IMG/VR virus record: IMGVR_UViG_3300009135_000001
Coordinates: 1-64,000 of that record
DNA length: 64,000 bases
From: a virus
Reading direction: 5' to 3' (one strand)
Of this stretch, positions 26,901 through 33,500 are shown piece by piece (within the stretch, counting starts at the first letter, position 1; each line of letters begins with the position of its first letter). The notes under the pieces are model-generated. The model searched no databases. It was not told where the DNA came from and was given only the letters and a program-made list of their open reading frames with translations. A program made the translations under genes and the position numbers.

Positions 26901-28809
26901 AGCGCTAGGAGAAATCTTCTCACCCGCTCATCAGATCATCACACAGACTTCTGACGCCTATTTGCGTGCAAATGGACTCGCTTGGCTCGCAGATCACTTC
27001 CACAAACGCCCGGATGTAAGCACTTCTCGTACTGGCCCCACCATCGAGCAGGAAATTCGTGGAGAATTCGGCCAGTTTGAGGCTGATATCGACAAGGTTC
27101 TTGGAAAGATGCCAAAAGGCACACGTATTTTCAACCACGTCGACCGTAAAGACCCGAAATATGCTCAAGCTGTTCAGGATTTGCTCAGCCAGAGCGACAA
27201 TCCTAACGCTTTGGCGAAGCAGGTGCGCGACTACTTCGCGATGATGGAGAATTATTTACGCAAAAACGGTGTTCAGCTGAAGAAAAGACGCAAATACTTC
27301 CCGATAATGCTCGACAAGCACCAGTGGATGGCGAATCACGACAAAGTTGTCGAAATAGCCATGACCAAACTCGGCAAAACCCGAGCAGAAGCAGAGAATA
27401 TGTACCTGGCGGTCGCCAACGACCCGTCGACGTTCGCCGACATGTCGACAGAATACGATCCACGGACGACTGCAACCTTTGGCCACGCCAAAAGCAGGGA
27501 GTTCGGGGTGAAGGAACACTTGGCGTTCGCCGAATTCATCGATACTGACCTCGCGTCTGTGGTCAAGAACTACACCCACAGCGCTGTCAAGCATGTCGTT
27601 GTCAACAGACAGTTCGGTGCTCTTGGCACGAAAGCCGGTCAAGTCGATCCACTGATTAACCTAAAAACGCAAATGACGAAGGCTCTGATCGCTGGTGAGA
27701 TAACGCAGGAGGTCTATGACCGCACCTGGAACACTGTTATTCCCGGTATGTTCGGGCAGCTGGGCGCTAATATGAACCCAACCCTTCGTAAAATGCAGTC
27801 AGGTCTGATATTCTTCCAGAATGTCAGACTCCTCGGAACCGCCGTACTCTCTTCACTCGTCGATCCCGTACACGTTCTGTACAGAAGTGGAACTCTCCGG
27901 GGCCAGTGGACCAATCTTCGAAAGGCAATGGGGGAACTTAACGATAAGGAGGCGCAGCTCTTCTACCGGACGCTTGGTATCATTCGGGACGATCTCACAG
28001 AGGCAATTGTTAATGACCCTACGCATACACAGTTTTACGCGCCCAAGATTAGAAGCCTTAACGAAACGTTTTTCCGACTGAACGGGATGCAAGCGCTGAC
28101 TAACCTCGGCCGCATGTTCTCTTTCAGTGCTGGTAGGCAGTTCATCATGGAAGCTGCCAAAAATAATGACACGAAGCGCCTTGCAGAAATGGGACTTACC
28201 CGACAAGAAGTACTCGACTGGGATAGCCGTGGGCAACCGTTCGCCCTCGACAATCCGGTAGACGCTAACGTGCTATACGCGCTGCACCAGTTTGTAGATG
28301 AGTCAATCCTCCGCCCGAGCGCAGCAATGCGCCCTGCGTGGATGTCCGATCAGCGATGGTTGCTCATTGCAAACCTCAAGTCCTTCATCTTCACCTACCA
28401 CGAGACGATCCTACGTCGTATCTGGAGCCAAGTACGAGCTGGTGAGATCAAAGACCCTGCGGTACTCCTGCCGTTCGTAGCCTTCGCAGCCGTCGCACTT
28501 GGTGTGTCGATGTTCGGTTACGAGGCACGTAGACAGATCATGAACGCTGGTGATATCCCCCCATACGCCCGAGCCGATGCCATGGACTACATATGGGAGG
28601 GCTTACAACGTACCGGCGCACTTGGTACTATGCAGTTCCTGGTTGACGCGATGGAGGCTGAGAGCAGAGGCAAGATGGCGTTGTTCTCAGTACTAGGTCC
28701 GACGGCTTCGCAGTTCGAGATGCTAATGACTAAGGATCTGAGCTACTCCATTCCACGTTCCCTGCCTATATTCGCCCAGAGCGCTGCTCTACGTGAGTGG
28801 GTGCGATAA
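23899..28809 (+). CDS. Giant polyvalent-type protein with two zincin-like metallopeptidase domains
   Basis: A 1636-residue protein. Two zinc-protease motifs are visible: LLHESGHIAD with H-E-x-x-H at residue about 502, and LLHELGHIVQ at about 836 followed by EEWFADQ as a possible third ligand. A long helical C-terminal region contains hydrophobic segments (near residues 1530-1550, VLLPFVAFAAVALGVSMFG) and resembles the large C-terminal modules of phage polyvalent proteins, which are injected with the DNA. I infer an ejected protein that acts on host proteins early in infection. Peptidase activity is inferred from motifs only. An AGGGG is found about 7 bases before the ATG. Confidence 0.65.
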   Translation: MASLKSCLAKVKKAGFDTSTLPLSELEISSNPTAVIDSELTQLRQEHEELFTTRERLMEQVRQFSPEMNEAIQEHIDEEIQINKPSRPIGPKQPTPGEQAGLAGRNAVGLPKQPQKQTPRPLANLEQAVETKKATVGEEEAAKVSKTMAVLRRAQRDGKEYHELSTGYAVRKAVAAGKMKEIRAMFPEETSNTAAMKKFQQVAKNQTSTEKKDDSPVFNKRQEKQLGAFNKDTIAQRSDEVAPRGEKETSDDSQLEGVTEQEQQPVEVRIEPYVNKKGKSTELSGVVGIARRIKNLIPGATMFRESAGGGLSTYVIKVDNAEQGAYDGTPQQLAAQLTKTFTDGKRTDKNRLILYDKSGEAIPVNSREITKLGAIVDQTTQDASMAPVEKSGKQFNAGLAFLMVEGNLSLQKVRTKAKAKKPPSPLDNKSINEAWNMLPKFLRSVIKQLTWMTPADKVIIIEKHGVEPLGLAQQANSWIFINKEKLAKSKHGDLNAQVVLLHESGHIADAELNYEPRNDWLTNDMLVKYYQSGTNPKDPMHQVFKRIFNPDGNYTQEEWRKEVVAQLYMAYHLYPDQLKAYSPEGYALAERINDELQLKADFLAREQEAREASGAAGRGRSDGQSQGVAESQEKAEGSEGNLDLSTVIDGRGTTVAQAAEYISTRKKKPADFDPRDIEEVAGEVEGEADTRAFETDDAQAARSSGRSKTAPELIGETLRPKTVNPSNEEAKRVFDASTERKAFGKIPSAFIAVTNKLFGQLGIKTKVLVVDKAGAQELLKETGLPSQWADNLKQAINDEPVGRLMLSDSSNANERFAIIYIDTKQTPAKTQRALLHELGHIVQLAKLDQASPEIQKALRDAHEGSQTQKEFEEWFADQLLQWVDSKKAPKGVLEQFFKELARVLRRVYNKFSGAHPTYEQFMDSLVAANQLKRGMQKPASGKHRRDWIEDMRNSVDSPFLAPQERSFYNFNGDPSPTRAGVSSKAEKVLDWGKEKASGTKEALGEIFSPAHQIITQTSDAYLRANGLAWLADHFHKRPDVSTSRTGPTIEQEIRGEFGQFEADIDKVLGKMPKGTRIFNHVDRKDPKYAQAVQDLLSQSDNPNALAKQVRDYFAMMENYLRKNGVQLKKRRKYFPIMLDKHQWMANHDKVVEIAMTKLGKTRAEAENMYLAVANDPSTFADMSTEYDPRTTATFGHAKSREFGVKEHLAFAEFIDTDLASVVKNYTHSAVKHVVVNRQFGALGTKAGQVDPLINLKTQMTKALIAGEITQEVYDRTWNTVIPGMFGQLGANMNPTLRKMQSGLIFFQNVRLLGTAVLSSLVDPVHVLYRSGTLRGQWTNLRKAMGELNDKEAQLFYRTLGIIRDDLTEAIVNDPTHTQFYAPKIRSLNETFFRLNGMQALTNLGRMFSFSAGRQFIMEAAKNNDTKRLAEMGLTRQEVLDWDSRGQPFALDNPVDANVLYALHQFVDESILRPSAAMRPAWMSDQRWLLIANLKSFIFTYHETILRRIWSQVRAGEIKDPAVLLPFVAFAAVALGVSMFGYEARRQIMNAGDIPPYARADAMDYIWEGLQRTGALGTMQFLVDAMEAESRGKMALFSVLGPTASQFEMLMTKDLSYSIPRSLPIFAQSAALREWVR

Positions 28810-28829
28810 AAAAGCCCCCACCCCACTAA

Positions 28830-28864
28830 GTACAATGTACAAAGGACAAAGTAGACAGGGACGT
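28830..28864. repeat. Heptad GTAC array A
   Basis: Five unspaced 7-bp units on the plus strand: GTACAAT, GTACAAA, GGACAAA, GTAGACA, GGGACGT. The core GTAC (or one-base variants) returns every 7 bases. The array lies in the 81-bp gap before the endolysin gene. See the finding on heptad arrays for the full set. Confidence 0.6.
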
Positions 28865-28890
28865 CACCTTCTTAATTTACGGAATTTGAC

Positions 28891-29247
28891 ATGAGAAAAC
28901 TATCGAAACACTTCGCCCGCGAGGAATTTGCGTGTAAGTGCGGATGCGGCTTCGACGTCGTCGACGCTCAGCTCCTGGAAATGCTCGAAGAGATTCGAGA
29001 ATGGGTTAACAAGCCGGTGAAGATCAACTCTGCGGCGCGCTGTGAGAAGCATAATAAAGGCGTGGGAGGCAGCCCCACTAGTCAACACTTATTGGGGAAG
29101 GCGGCTGATATTCGAATAGATGGTGAACAGCCTGGCTATATAGGGAGTTATGTGGATGCGTTAAGGAAGCATTCTTTTGGCGTGGGAGTATATGAGACGT
29201 TTACTCATATCGATAGCAGAGCTGAGAAAGCTCGGTGGAAGGGTTGA
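28891..29247 (+). CDS. Endolysin, peptidase M15 family
   Basis: A 118-residue protein of the peptidase M15_3 type, which cuts peptide stems of peptidoglycan. Zinc ligands H66 (SQHLLGKAADI), D73 and H106 (FTHIDSR) are present, with the N-terminal SKHFAREEF and CEKHN segments usual in the family. No signal peptide is seen, so release needs a holin. It is the first of a lysis cassette; the following small ORF overlaps its stop as TTGA. Confidence 0.85.
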   Translation: MRKLSKHFAREEFACKCGCGFDVVDAQLLEMLEEIREWVNKPVKINSAARCEKHNKGVGGSPTSQHLLGKAADIRIDGEQPGYIGSYVDALRKHSFGVGVYETFTHIDSRAEKARWKG

Positions 29248-29405
29248 ACTGGAGAAGTACTAAATTTGCGCAGACCAGTTTCATACTGGTGGCTGCGGTA
29301 ATCCTGAAAGGGATGGAAGTCATCGACGACTATACTTTTGGTATGGTTGTTGCTTTTGGTTTGGGTAATTACGCCCACCATGACGTGAAACAGAAAGGAA
29401 TCTAA
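29244..29405 (+). CDS. Small membrane protein, holin/antiholin candidate
   Basis: A 53-residue reading frame starts with TTG overlapping the endolysin stop (TTGA) and ends at TAA overlapping the ATG of the next gene. It codes for NWRSTKFAQTSFILVAAVIL, a short charged link, and a second hydrophobic part (YTFGMVVAFGLGN) with a basic tail (HHDVKQKGI). Two short membrane segments and its place between endolysin and holin fit a holin or antiholin. Too short to be certain, but both boundaries are coupled to real genes. Confidence 0.6.
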   Translation: MNWRSTKFAQTSFILVAAVILKGMEVIDDYTFGMVVAFGLGNYAHHDVKQKGI

Positions 29406-29791
29406 TGCTAGGCTTTTTGAAACTACTGGTCTCTCCGATAACATCTATCTTTCAGACTGTGCAAGAGCGGAAGCTGTTGAAACAGGAAGGTGAGTTTAAG
29501 CTTGCTCGTGGTGAGCAGGTGAGTCGTCAAGAATGGGAGGCGATGGGAGTTCAGGCAGGGAATAATTCCTGGAAGGATGAGTATATTACGGTGATCGTGA
29601 CTTTCCCGATACCGTACATTTTTATTGGTAACACAGTTTACGCGTTTACTGGTGACTCGAAGATACTGGACGCGAATAGGGCAGCTCTGGCTGACCTCGG
29701 TGCTCTTATGGATACCCCGTACGGGCAATTAGTTTTTGCGGTGGCCTTGGCTGCTATAGGTTTAAAATCAGTTAAAGGAATGTTCAAATGA
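29405..29791 (+). CDS. Holin, 3TM/GTA-type
   Basis: A 128-residue protein with an N-terminal amphipathic helix, a central SWKDEYITVIVTFPIPYIF segment and a C-terminal membrane stretch (LVFAVALAAIGLKSVKG). The W-x-DEY-x8-P pattern is that of the Holin_3TM (GTA holin) superfamily. Position directly behind the endolysin supports this. Holins collect in the inner membrane and open holes that let the endolysin reach the wall. Confidence 0.65.
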   Translation: MLGFLKLLVSPITSIFQTVQERKLLKQEGEFKLARGEQVSRQEWEAMGVQAGNNSWKDEYITVIVTFPIPYIFIGNTVYAFTGDSKILDANRAALADLGALMDTPYGQLVFAVALAAIGLKSVKGMFK

Positions 29792-30156
29792 GCAAAGTGA
29801 CAGAAGACAAAAATAAATTGAGAGATGTTCTGATAAAAAGCTATCGGAATAAAGCGAAGGATAAGATCGTGAAGAAAGCGATCAAGAAAAGGATCTCGGA
29901 CAAGAAGGCCCAGAAGAAAGGAATGAAGTTGGGGAAAGTGCGGAGCCATAATTTGAAGCAACCGTTGCATACGGAAGCGAGTGGAGCACTGAAGGCGAGG
30001 AAAGAAAGGCGAGGAGCTAACGATCGGAAGAATGATGCCGCGAGAAAGGCCGCGAAACCGACGGTAAGAGATAGAATTAAGAAGAATGTATTCGGTTTGG
30101 GCAAAGCTGTATCGAATATCATGAAGATGAAGAACGATCCGAAGAAAAACCCGTAG
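29788..30156 (+). CDS. Highly basic small protein
   Basis: A 122-residue protein with about one third Lys and Arg (for example KDKIVKKAIKKRISDKKAQK), no hydrophobic core and no Cys. It could bind nucleic acid or be a packaged internal protein. It is the last gene of the rightward block, coupled by ATGA to the holin. Confidence 0.5.
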   Translation: MSKVTEDKNKLRDVLIKSYRNKAKDKIVKKAIKKRISDKKAQKKGMKLGKVRSHNLKQPLHTEASGALKARKERRGANDRKNDAARKAAKPTVRDRIKKNVFGLGKAVSNIMKMKNDPKKNP

Positions 30157-30177
30157 TACCCGCGCTGTACGTGAATG

Positions 30178-30227
30178 AACGGCCCCTATGCCCTTGCGAG
30201 TTTAATTCCAGGAGCGTAGAGGCCGTA
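30178..30227. terminator. Possible bidirectional terminator between convergent operons
   Basis: Inverted repeat with arms AACGGCCCCTATGC and GCGTAGAGGCCGTA (11 of 14 pairs when folded) and a 22-base loop, located between the end of the rightward operon (30156) and the end of the leftward block (30254). There is no clear U-run on either side, so it is a weak call. The remainder of this gap holds nothing else I recognise. Confidence 0.35.
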
Positions 30228-30253
30228 TTTCGACATTAAAATACCTATATAAA

Positions 30254-30580
30254 TCAATAACCTACGAAATTAGCTGATCCTGGGATCAGACCGTATCTGT
30301 GGGCCAAAAGGTGTAATCTGTGGGATTCCAGGTGATCACCACCTGAATAAAGGTAAGAAATTTTCTTGTCGTCGAGACTTTGGGAGTATACGAGGTCGAG
30401 ATTGATTATGTTGAGGGCGGTGTGGAGGTTGTGACGTTTGGAGGCGAGTTCTGAATATGTTATCTGTTCTCCTTTAATTTTGTTTCTGCGATTGAGAACC
30501 ATTTTTTTATGGCGTCTCGGCCCTTTGTCTAGCCACCAAAATAAAATGAGGACTAGTACTATTAGTACCAGCCAGTTCAT
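30254..30580 (-). CDS. Membrane-anchored small protein
   Basis: A 108-residue protein with a membrane segment at the N-terminus (NWLVLIVLVLILFWWL) followed by a basic stretch (KGPRRHKKMVLNRRNK) and a soluble C-terminal part. The positive-inside rule puts the soluble part in the cytoplasm. It is the last gene of the leftward block and follows directly on the upstream small gene (TAA then ATG). Function unknown. Confidence 0.55.
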   Translation of the reverse strand: MNWLVLIVLVLILFWWLDKGPRRHKKMVLNRRNKIKGEQITYSELASKRHNLHTALNIINLDLVYSQSLDDKKISYLYSGGDHLESHRLHLLAHRYGLIPGSANFVGY

Positions 30581-30760
30581 TTATTTAAACTCTAGATCAA
30601 AATCTTCGCGGATCTCCATGACCACTTCGGCAGGAGAGAATTGGGGGTATTCAACTTTCAGTTGGTTTTCTGTTTGAATTCCTACGGACTGTAAGTCGAC
30701 ACCAAAGGACTCAGAGACGAGCCTGTTGGTTCTGTCGTAGTAGGAAGGGCATTGGTTCAT
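30581..30760 (-). CDS. Small acidic protein (59 residues)
   Basis: ATG at 30760 and TAA at 30581-30583, immediately before the ATG of the membrane protein gene, so the pair is tightly coupled. The 59 residues read MNQCPSYYDRTNRLVSESFG to FDLEFK at the end. The composition is protein-like and acidic. Function unknown. Confidence 0.5.
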   Translation of the reverse strand: MNQCPSYYDRTNRLVSESFGVDLQSVGIQTENQLKVEYPQFSPAEVVMEIREDFDLEFK

Positions 30761-30846
30761 AGCATAGCTCCAAATTATGGCCGCAGTTACCCACGGCGGG
30801 GTTTACAAGGGAATGGGTAATTTTACGCTGAAATGCGTAGGACTGC

Positions 30847-31170
30847 TTAAACGTCGCCGGGGTCGATACCTAGCATAACGTAGTTCACGATCTTATCGTG
30901 GTCAGTGATGGCTTCCTCAGGGTCGCTATAACGCCATTGAAACTGGTCGTATGCTCCCCCGAAGATCATGGTTTCGAACAGGACAGCGGGACTGTCACCG
31001 GAAGTATCGAAACTGTGGTCGATCCCAAGGAAGACAGTTGAGATGCGCGCTTGGCGTACATTGGTTTGTTTCATTAGCCTGTTGTTCGAGTGTTCGAACC
31101 AGTCGGCCCATTCTTCAATGTTTTCCGCTTTGCGAACGGTCTTACCATCGTCTTCGAGAATATAATGCAT
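30847..31170 (-). CDS. Conserved phage protein (STVFLGIDHSF family)
   Basis: A 107-residue protein containing ARISTVFLGIDHSF and LFETMIFGG and WRYSDPEEA. This combination recurs as a short hypothetical protein in many unrelated phages, so it is a real family of unknown role. The 86 bases above it (30761-30846) hold no gene. Confidence 0.7.
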   Translation of the reverse strand: MHYILEDDGKTVRKAENIEEWADWFEHSNNRLMKQTNVRQARISTVFLGIDHSFDTSGDSPAVLFETMIFGGAYDQFQWRYSDPEEAITDHDKIVNYVMLGIDPGDV

Positions 31171-31172
31171 GT

Positions 31173-31415
31173 TTAGTTGTCCAGGTTACGACGCCAAGCG
31201 GCGTAGTCAAAAAGTGGGATTTGGTGTTTGCGGGTGGTATCTGCCATATCCAAGTATGTTACTGTAAGGTATGCGCCTGCAAAGGTCAAATCAGTCAGCT
31301 GATAAAAATTGGTGATCCCGATCCATGCCATGAAGTCTTCTTTGTTTTCATGGATGAATAGGTGGTGTTCTTCGATTAAATGTACTGCACGTAGGATACT
31401 CTTGGCTTGGTTCAT
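31173..31415 (-). CDS. Hypothetical protein (80 residues)
   Basis: Not recognised. An 80-residue soluble protein with helix-rich N-terminus (AKSILRAVHLIEEHHLFIHE) and a beta-rich C-terminus. It begins with an ATGA overlap with the AP2 gene above it and is followed after 2 bases by the next gene. Confidence 0.5.
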   Translation of the reverse strand: MNQAKSILRAVHLIEEHHLFIHENKEDFMAWIGITNFYQLTDLTFAGAYLTVTYLDMADTTRKHQIPLFDYAAWRRNLDN

Positions 31416-31732
31416 AGGATGCTCAGGGTTGTGATCAGGTCTTCGGTGTTGGCGGTTTTGAGGTCAAGTTCTTCAAGCTTTTTGGATGCAGCATTTCGCT
31501 GTATCTCTTTGGCCTCTTCATATGCTGCAATGCTGGAATGGAAGCTTTTGAAGTAACCCAAAAAGATAACCGTACCGGATTTGTAAAGACGAACCCGCCA
31601 CCGTTTTTTGGCAGCTTCATAATAGATACCTTTCGGGATGTCGCTTTTGTACTTCCGATAAAATTTCTTATCGGGTAGCACTAACGCGGCGCTTAAAAGC
31701 CCGCCAGTGGTCGTCGTTTGGAGCGAGCGCAT
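31412..31732 (-). CDS. AP2-domain protein
   Basis: A 106-residue protein whose residues about 33-72 read KGIYYEAAKKRWRVRL, then LGYFKSFHSSIAAYEEAKE. This is the three-strand plus helix pattern of the AP2/ERF DNA-binding domain that accompanies many phage homing endonucleases; no nuclease domain is attached. The ATG at 31732 overlaps the upstream gene by 65 bases; a GTG at 31681 would cut the overlap to 14 bases, and neither has a good ribosome binding site. Likely a DNA-binding protein or a homing endonuclease remnant. Confidence 0.6.
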   Translation of the reverse strand: MRSLQTTTTGGLLSAALVLPDKKFYRKYKSDIPKGIYYEAAKKRWRVRLYKSGTVIFLGYFKSFHSSIAAYEEAKEIQRNAASKKLEELDLKTANTEDLITTLSIL

Positions 31733-32087
31733 AGAGAAAAATGTCTAAAATTGATGGAGCGAATCCTGAGAAGAAATCATACTCAGGGATTTGTTCAGCA
31801 TATACTTCAATTTTGTTCGGTTGTGACATTAGTTCATCTACCATCATTCTGATGATCGCCCTTTTTTCCGGTTCTAACGGGAAGAATGGGGGGTGCGGAT
31901 ATTTGTCGTCGAGATATTGTATGCAAGTCGACATACCGCGAATTTCTAAATTTTTATCCCTAATCATTATGCCTGGGGAATCGAGGATGATCCCACACTC
32001 TGTAGCCATCAGGTCTTTTCTGGCTAGACACTCCTTGATAACGGGATACATCACGTCATCAGGGTTGTAAATTTTTATTGGCCGCAT
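31668..32087 (-). CDS. SspA/glutathione S-transferase-like protein
   Basis: A 139-residue protein with the GST N-terminal pattern: strand RDKNLEIRGM, then the helix CIQYLDDKYPHPPFFPLEPE, very like the SspA segment E-S-R-I-I-x-E-Y-L-D-E-R-F-P-H-P-P. A C-terminal SILDIFLYALAP matches the helix 6 motif of GST proteins. The first strand is atypical and the protein is shorter than SspA (about 210 residues). SspA binds RNA polymerase and is required for late transcription of phage P1, so a transcription role is possible. Inference from motifs only. Confidence 0.55.
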   Translation of the reverse strand: MRPIKIYNPDDVMYPVIKECLARKDLMATECGIILDSPGIMIRDKNLEIRGMSTCIQYLDDKYPHPPFFPLEPEKRAIIRMMVDELMSQPNKIEVYAEQIPEYDFFSGFAPSILDIFLYALAPNDDHWRAFKRRVSATR

Positions 32088-32455
32088 GTGAATTCAGATA
32101 TCCAGTCAGCTATTTCTTGGCAGCTGATTGCTTTGCTGAGGTCGATAGGCGCAAACATGTCTCCGCCTGTAAGTATAACTCCAGTTCTAGTCCCGAGTCC
32201 CACAATAACTGCCACGTTACGTCCTTGTTCCATTCTGTCACGGAGCCATTTCTTTTGTAGCTCAGACAGTGCAGGAGGTTGTTTCGTAGACTTTGGCGGC
32301 TTCGGTAAATGCTTGTATTCGATCCAAAGGTCCGCCATTGGGCCTGAATAATATGCGTCAGGAACTCCAGCGGTGAACCGGTCGGAAATTTTCCAAGTAT
32401 AGACAGTATGTCGGAGTAACTTTCCAATTTTTCTGGTGTATCCTGATTCATTCAT
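32075..32455 (-). CDS. Small PD-(D/E)XK nuclease (VRR-NUC/resolvase-like)
   Basis: I choose the ATG at 32455 (126 residues) rather than the one at 32527, because the upstream ORF part has no similarity and would overlap the previous gene. The fold shows RFTAGVPDAYY (conserved D) and LWIEYKHLPKP (E-x-K), as in VRR-NUC and small Holliday junction resolvase-like nucleases. Such proteins cut branched DNA during replication or recombination. The start is 13 bases from the next gene's stop. Confidence 0.65.
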   Translation of the reverse strand: MNESGYTRKIGKLLRHTVYTWKISDRFTAGVPDAYYSGPMADLWIEYKHLPKPPKSTKQPPALSELQKKWLRDRMEQGRNVAVIVGLGTRTGVILTGGDMFAPIDLSKAISCQEIADWISEFTCGQ

Positions 32456-32461
32456 AGTGTC

Positions 32462-32481
32462 GCCCCACCCGTAGGTGGGGC
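32462..32481 (-). terminator. Strong hairpin in front of nuclease gene
   Basis: Perfect 7-bp stem CCCCACC / GGTGGGG with loop CGTA (reading plus strand), lying between the stop of the 32491 gene and the start of the nuclease gene. It lacks a U-run, so it may be a weak terminator or a translational control hairpin. Confidence 0.4.
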
Positions 32482-32490
32482 TGTCTCTGC

Positions 32491-33126
32491 CTAGAGCATG
32501 TTTTGCGCACGACTGCGCAGGTTCCAATGAGATTCCATCTTCTCATTTTCCCCTACTGCTTTCAAGCGGCAGGTGGGGAATGAAGCAGATGGATCGAAGG
32601 TGATTTCTGTTACCAGGTTGATAGGTAGAACAGTGTTCTTGTTGCAAGAGTCCATGTAGGCACCGAAAGACTTCAATGCAGTCGGCGTCAGATCCAGTGT
32701 ATAGATCGGCGCGTTGGCATCGGCGTCAGGAGTAACCAGAGCAAGGCGGACTTTGTTTTGGCAAGCTTTGCCGCCACGTCCGTTTGCTGCTGAACCCCAG
32801 TCGTTCATCGGGCAGCCATCACAGGATGGTGCGATCGGGTTTTCGATTTCAGGGGCCGGTTTCAACCCATCTTGGCTCTCGCTGGTTGCGGAGCAGTCAG
32901 GGCGGTTACTTGATTGCCCATCCCACATAGCCTTGTAATAGGTGTTATTGAACCGGTAATCCAGGATAACCGCTGTAAGGGTGTTGTTCTTTACCTTTTC
33001 CCCGTCGGGAAGGGTGAACTCTTTGCCCTTTGTATTGATCCGTCCACCGGAAGGCAGGATATTCGTCTTCTGCTTTTCGATTTCCTTCGCAATTTGTTTT
33101 TGTAATGTTGCTAATTGTTGTGACAT
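32491..33126 (-). CDS. Zinc-ribbon phage protein, candidate ssDNA-binding protein
   Basis: A 211-residue protein with a Cys cluster CDGCPMNDWGSAANGRGGKA followed by CQNK. This pattern is common in phage proteins found beside helicase and polymerase genes that are thought to bind single-stranded DNA. A beta-rich C-terminal part and a charged N-terminal helix are compatible with this. The function is inferred from the neighbourhood. Confidence 0.55.
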   Translation of the reverse strand: MSQQLATLQKQIAKEIEKQKTNILPSGGRINTKGKEFTLPDGEKVKNNTLTAVILDYRFNNTYYKAMWDGQSSNRPDCSATSESQDGLKPAPEIENPIAPSCDGCPMNDWGSAANGRGGKACQNKVRLALVTPDADANAPIYTLDLTPTALKSFGAYMDSCNKNTVLPINLVTEITFDPSASFPTCRLKAVGENEKMESHWNLRSRAQNML

Positions 33127-33133
33127 CTAGACC

Positions 33134-33499
33134 TCAGTTTTTACGTAAAGATAACGTGCGCTTTGTAAATGGTCGCAACCCAGGCACGTCTTCGCCTGAC
33201 TCACGTAATTCTCTGTAGGATCGCACTGCTGGTCTTCGTTCTAGCAGATGCAGATCACCAGTTTTCAATATATGATCGAAGAATACTTCGTCGTTCTCGA
33301 TCACCGGCACGACCGATTCCGTGATAGAAACAGTTGCTGTGTGACCACGGGCCCCTGGTAGATCTTGTTCCTCTAACATTTCGAATATGTTTTCCTCTTC
33401 CTCGTCCATTATTTTTCTTATCTTCGATATTTCTTTTTCCAACTCCCGCTTTTTTTCGCGGAGGTTGTGGAGCTTATCTATTGCTGCGCCTAAATTCAT
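33134..33499 (-). CDS. Coiled-coil protein next to helicase
   Basis: A 121-residue protein with a heptad-type helix at the N-terminus (NLREKKRELEKEISKIRK) and a beta-rich part (HTATVSITESVVPVIEN). A protein of this layout often stands between SSB-like and helicase genes in phages. Function not known. Confidence 0.55.
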   Translation of the reverse strand: MNLGAAIDKLHNLREKKRELEKEISKIRKIMDEEEENIFEMLEEQDLPGARGHTATVSITESVVPVIENDEVFFDHILKTGDLHLLERRPAVRSYRELRESGEDVPGLRPFTKRTLSLRKN

Positions 33500-33500
33500 T

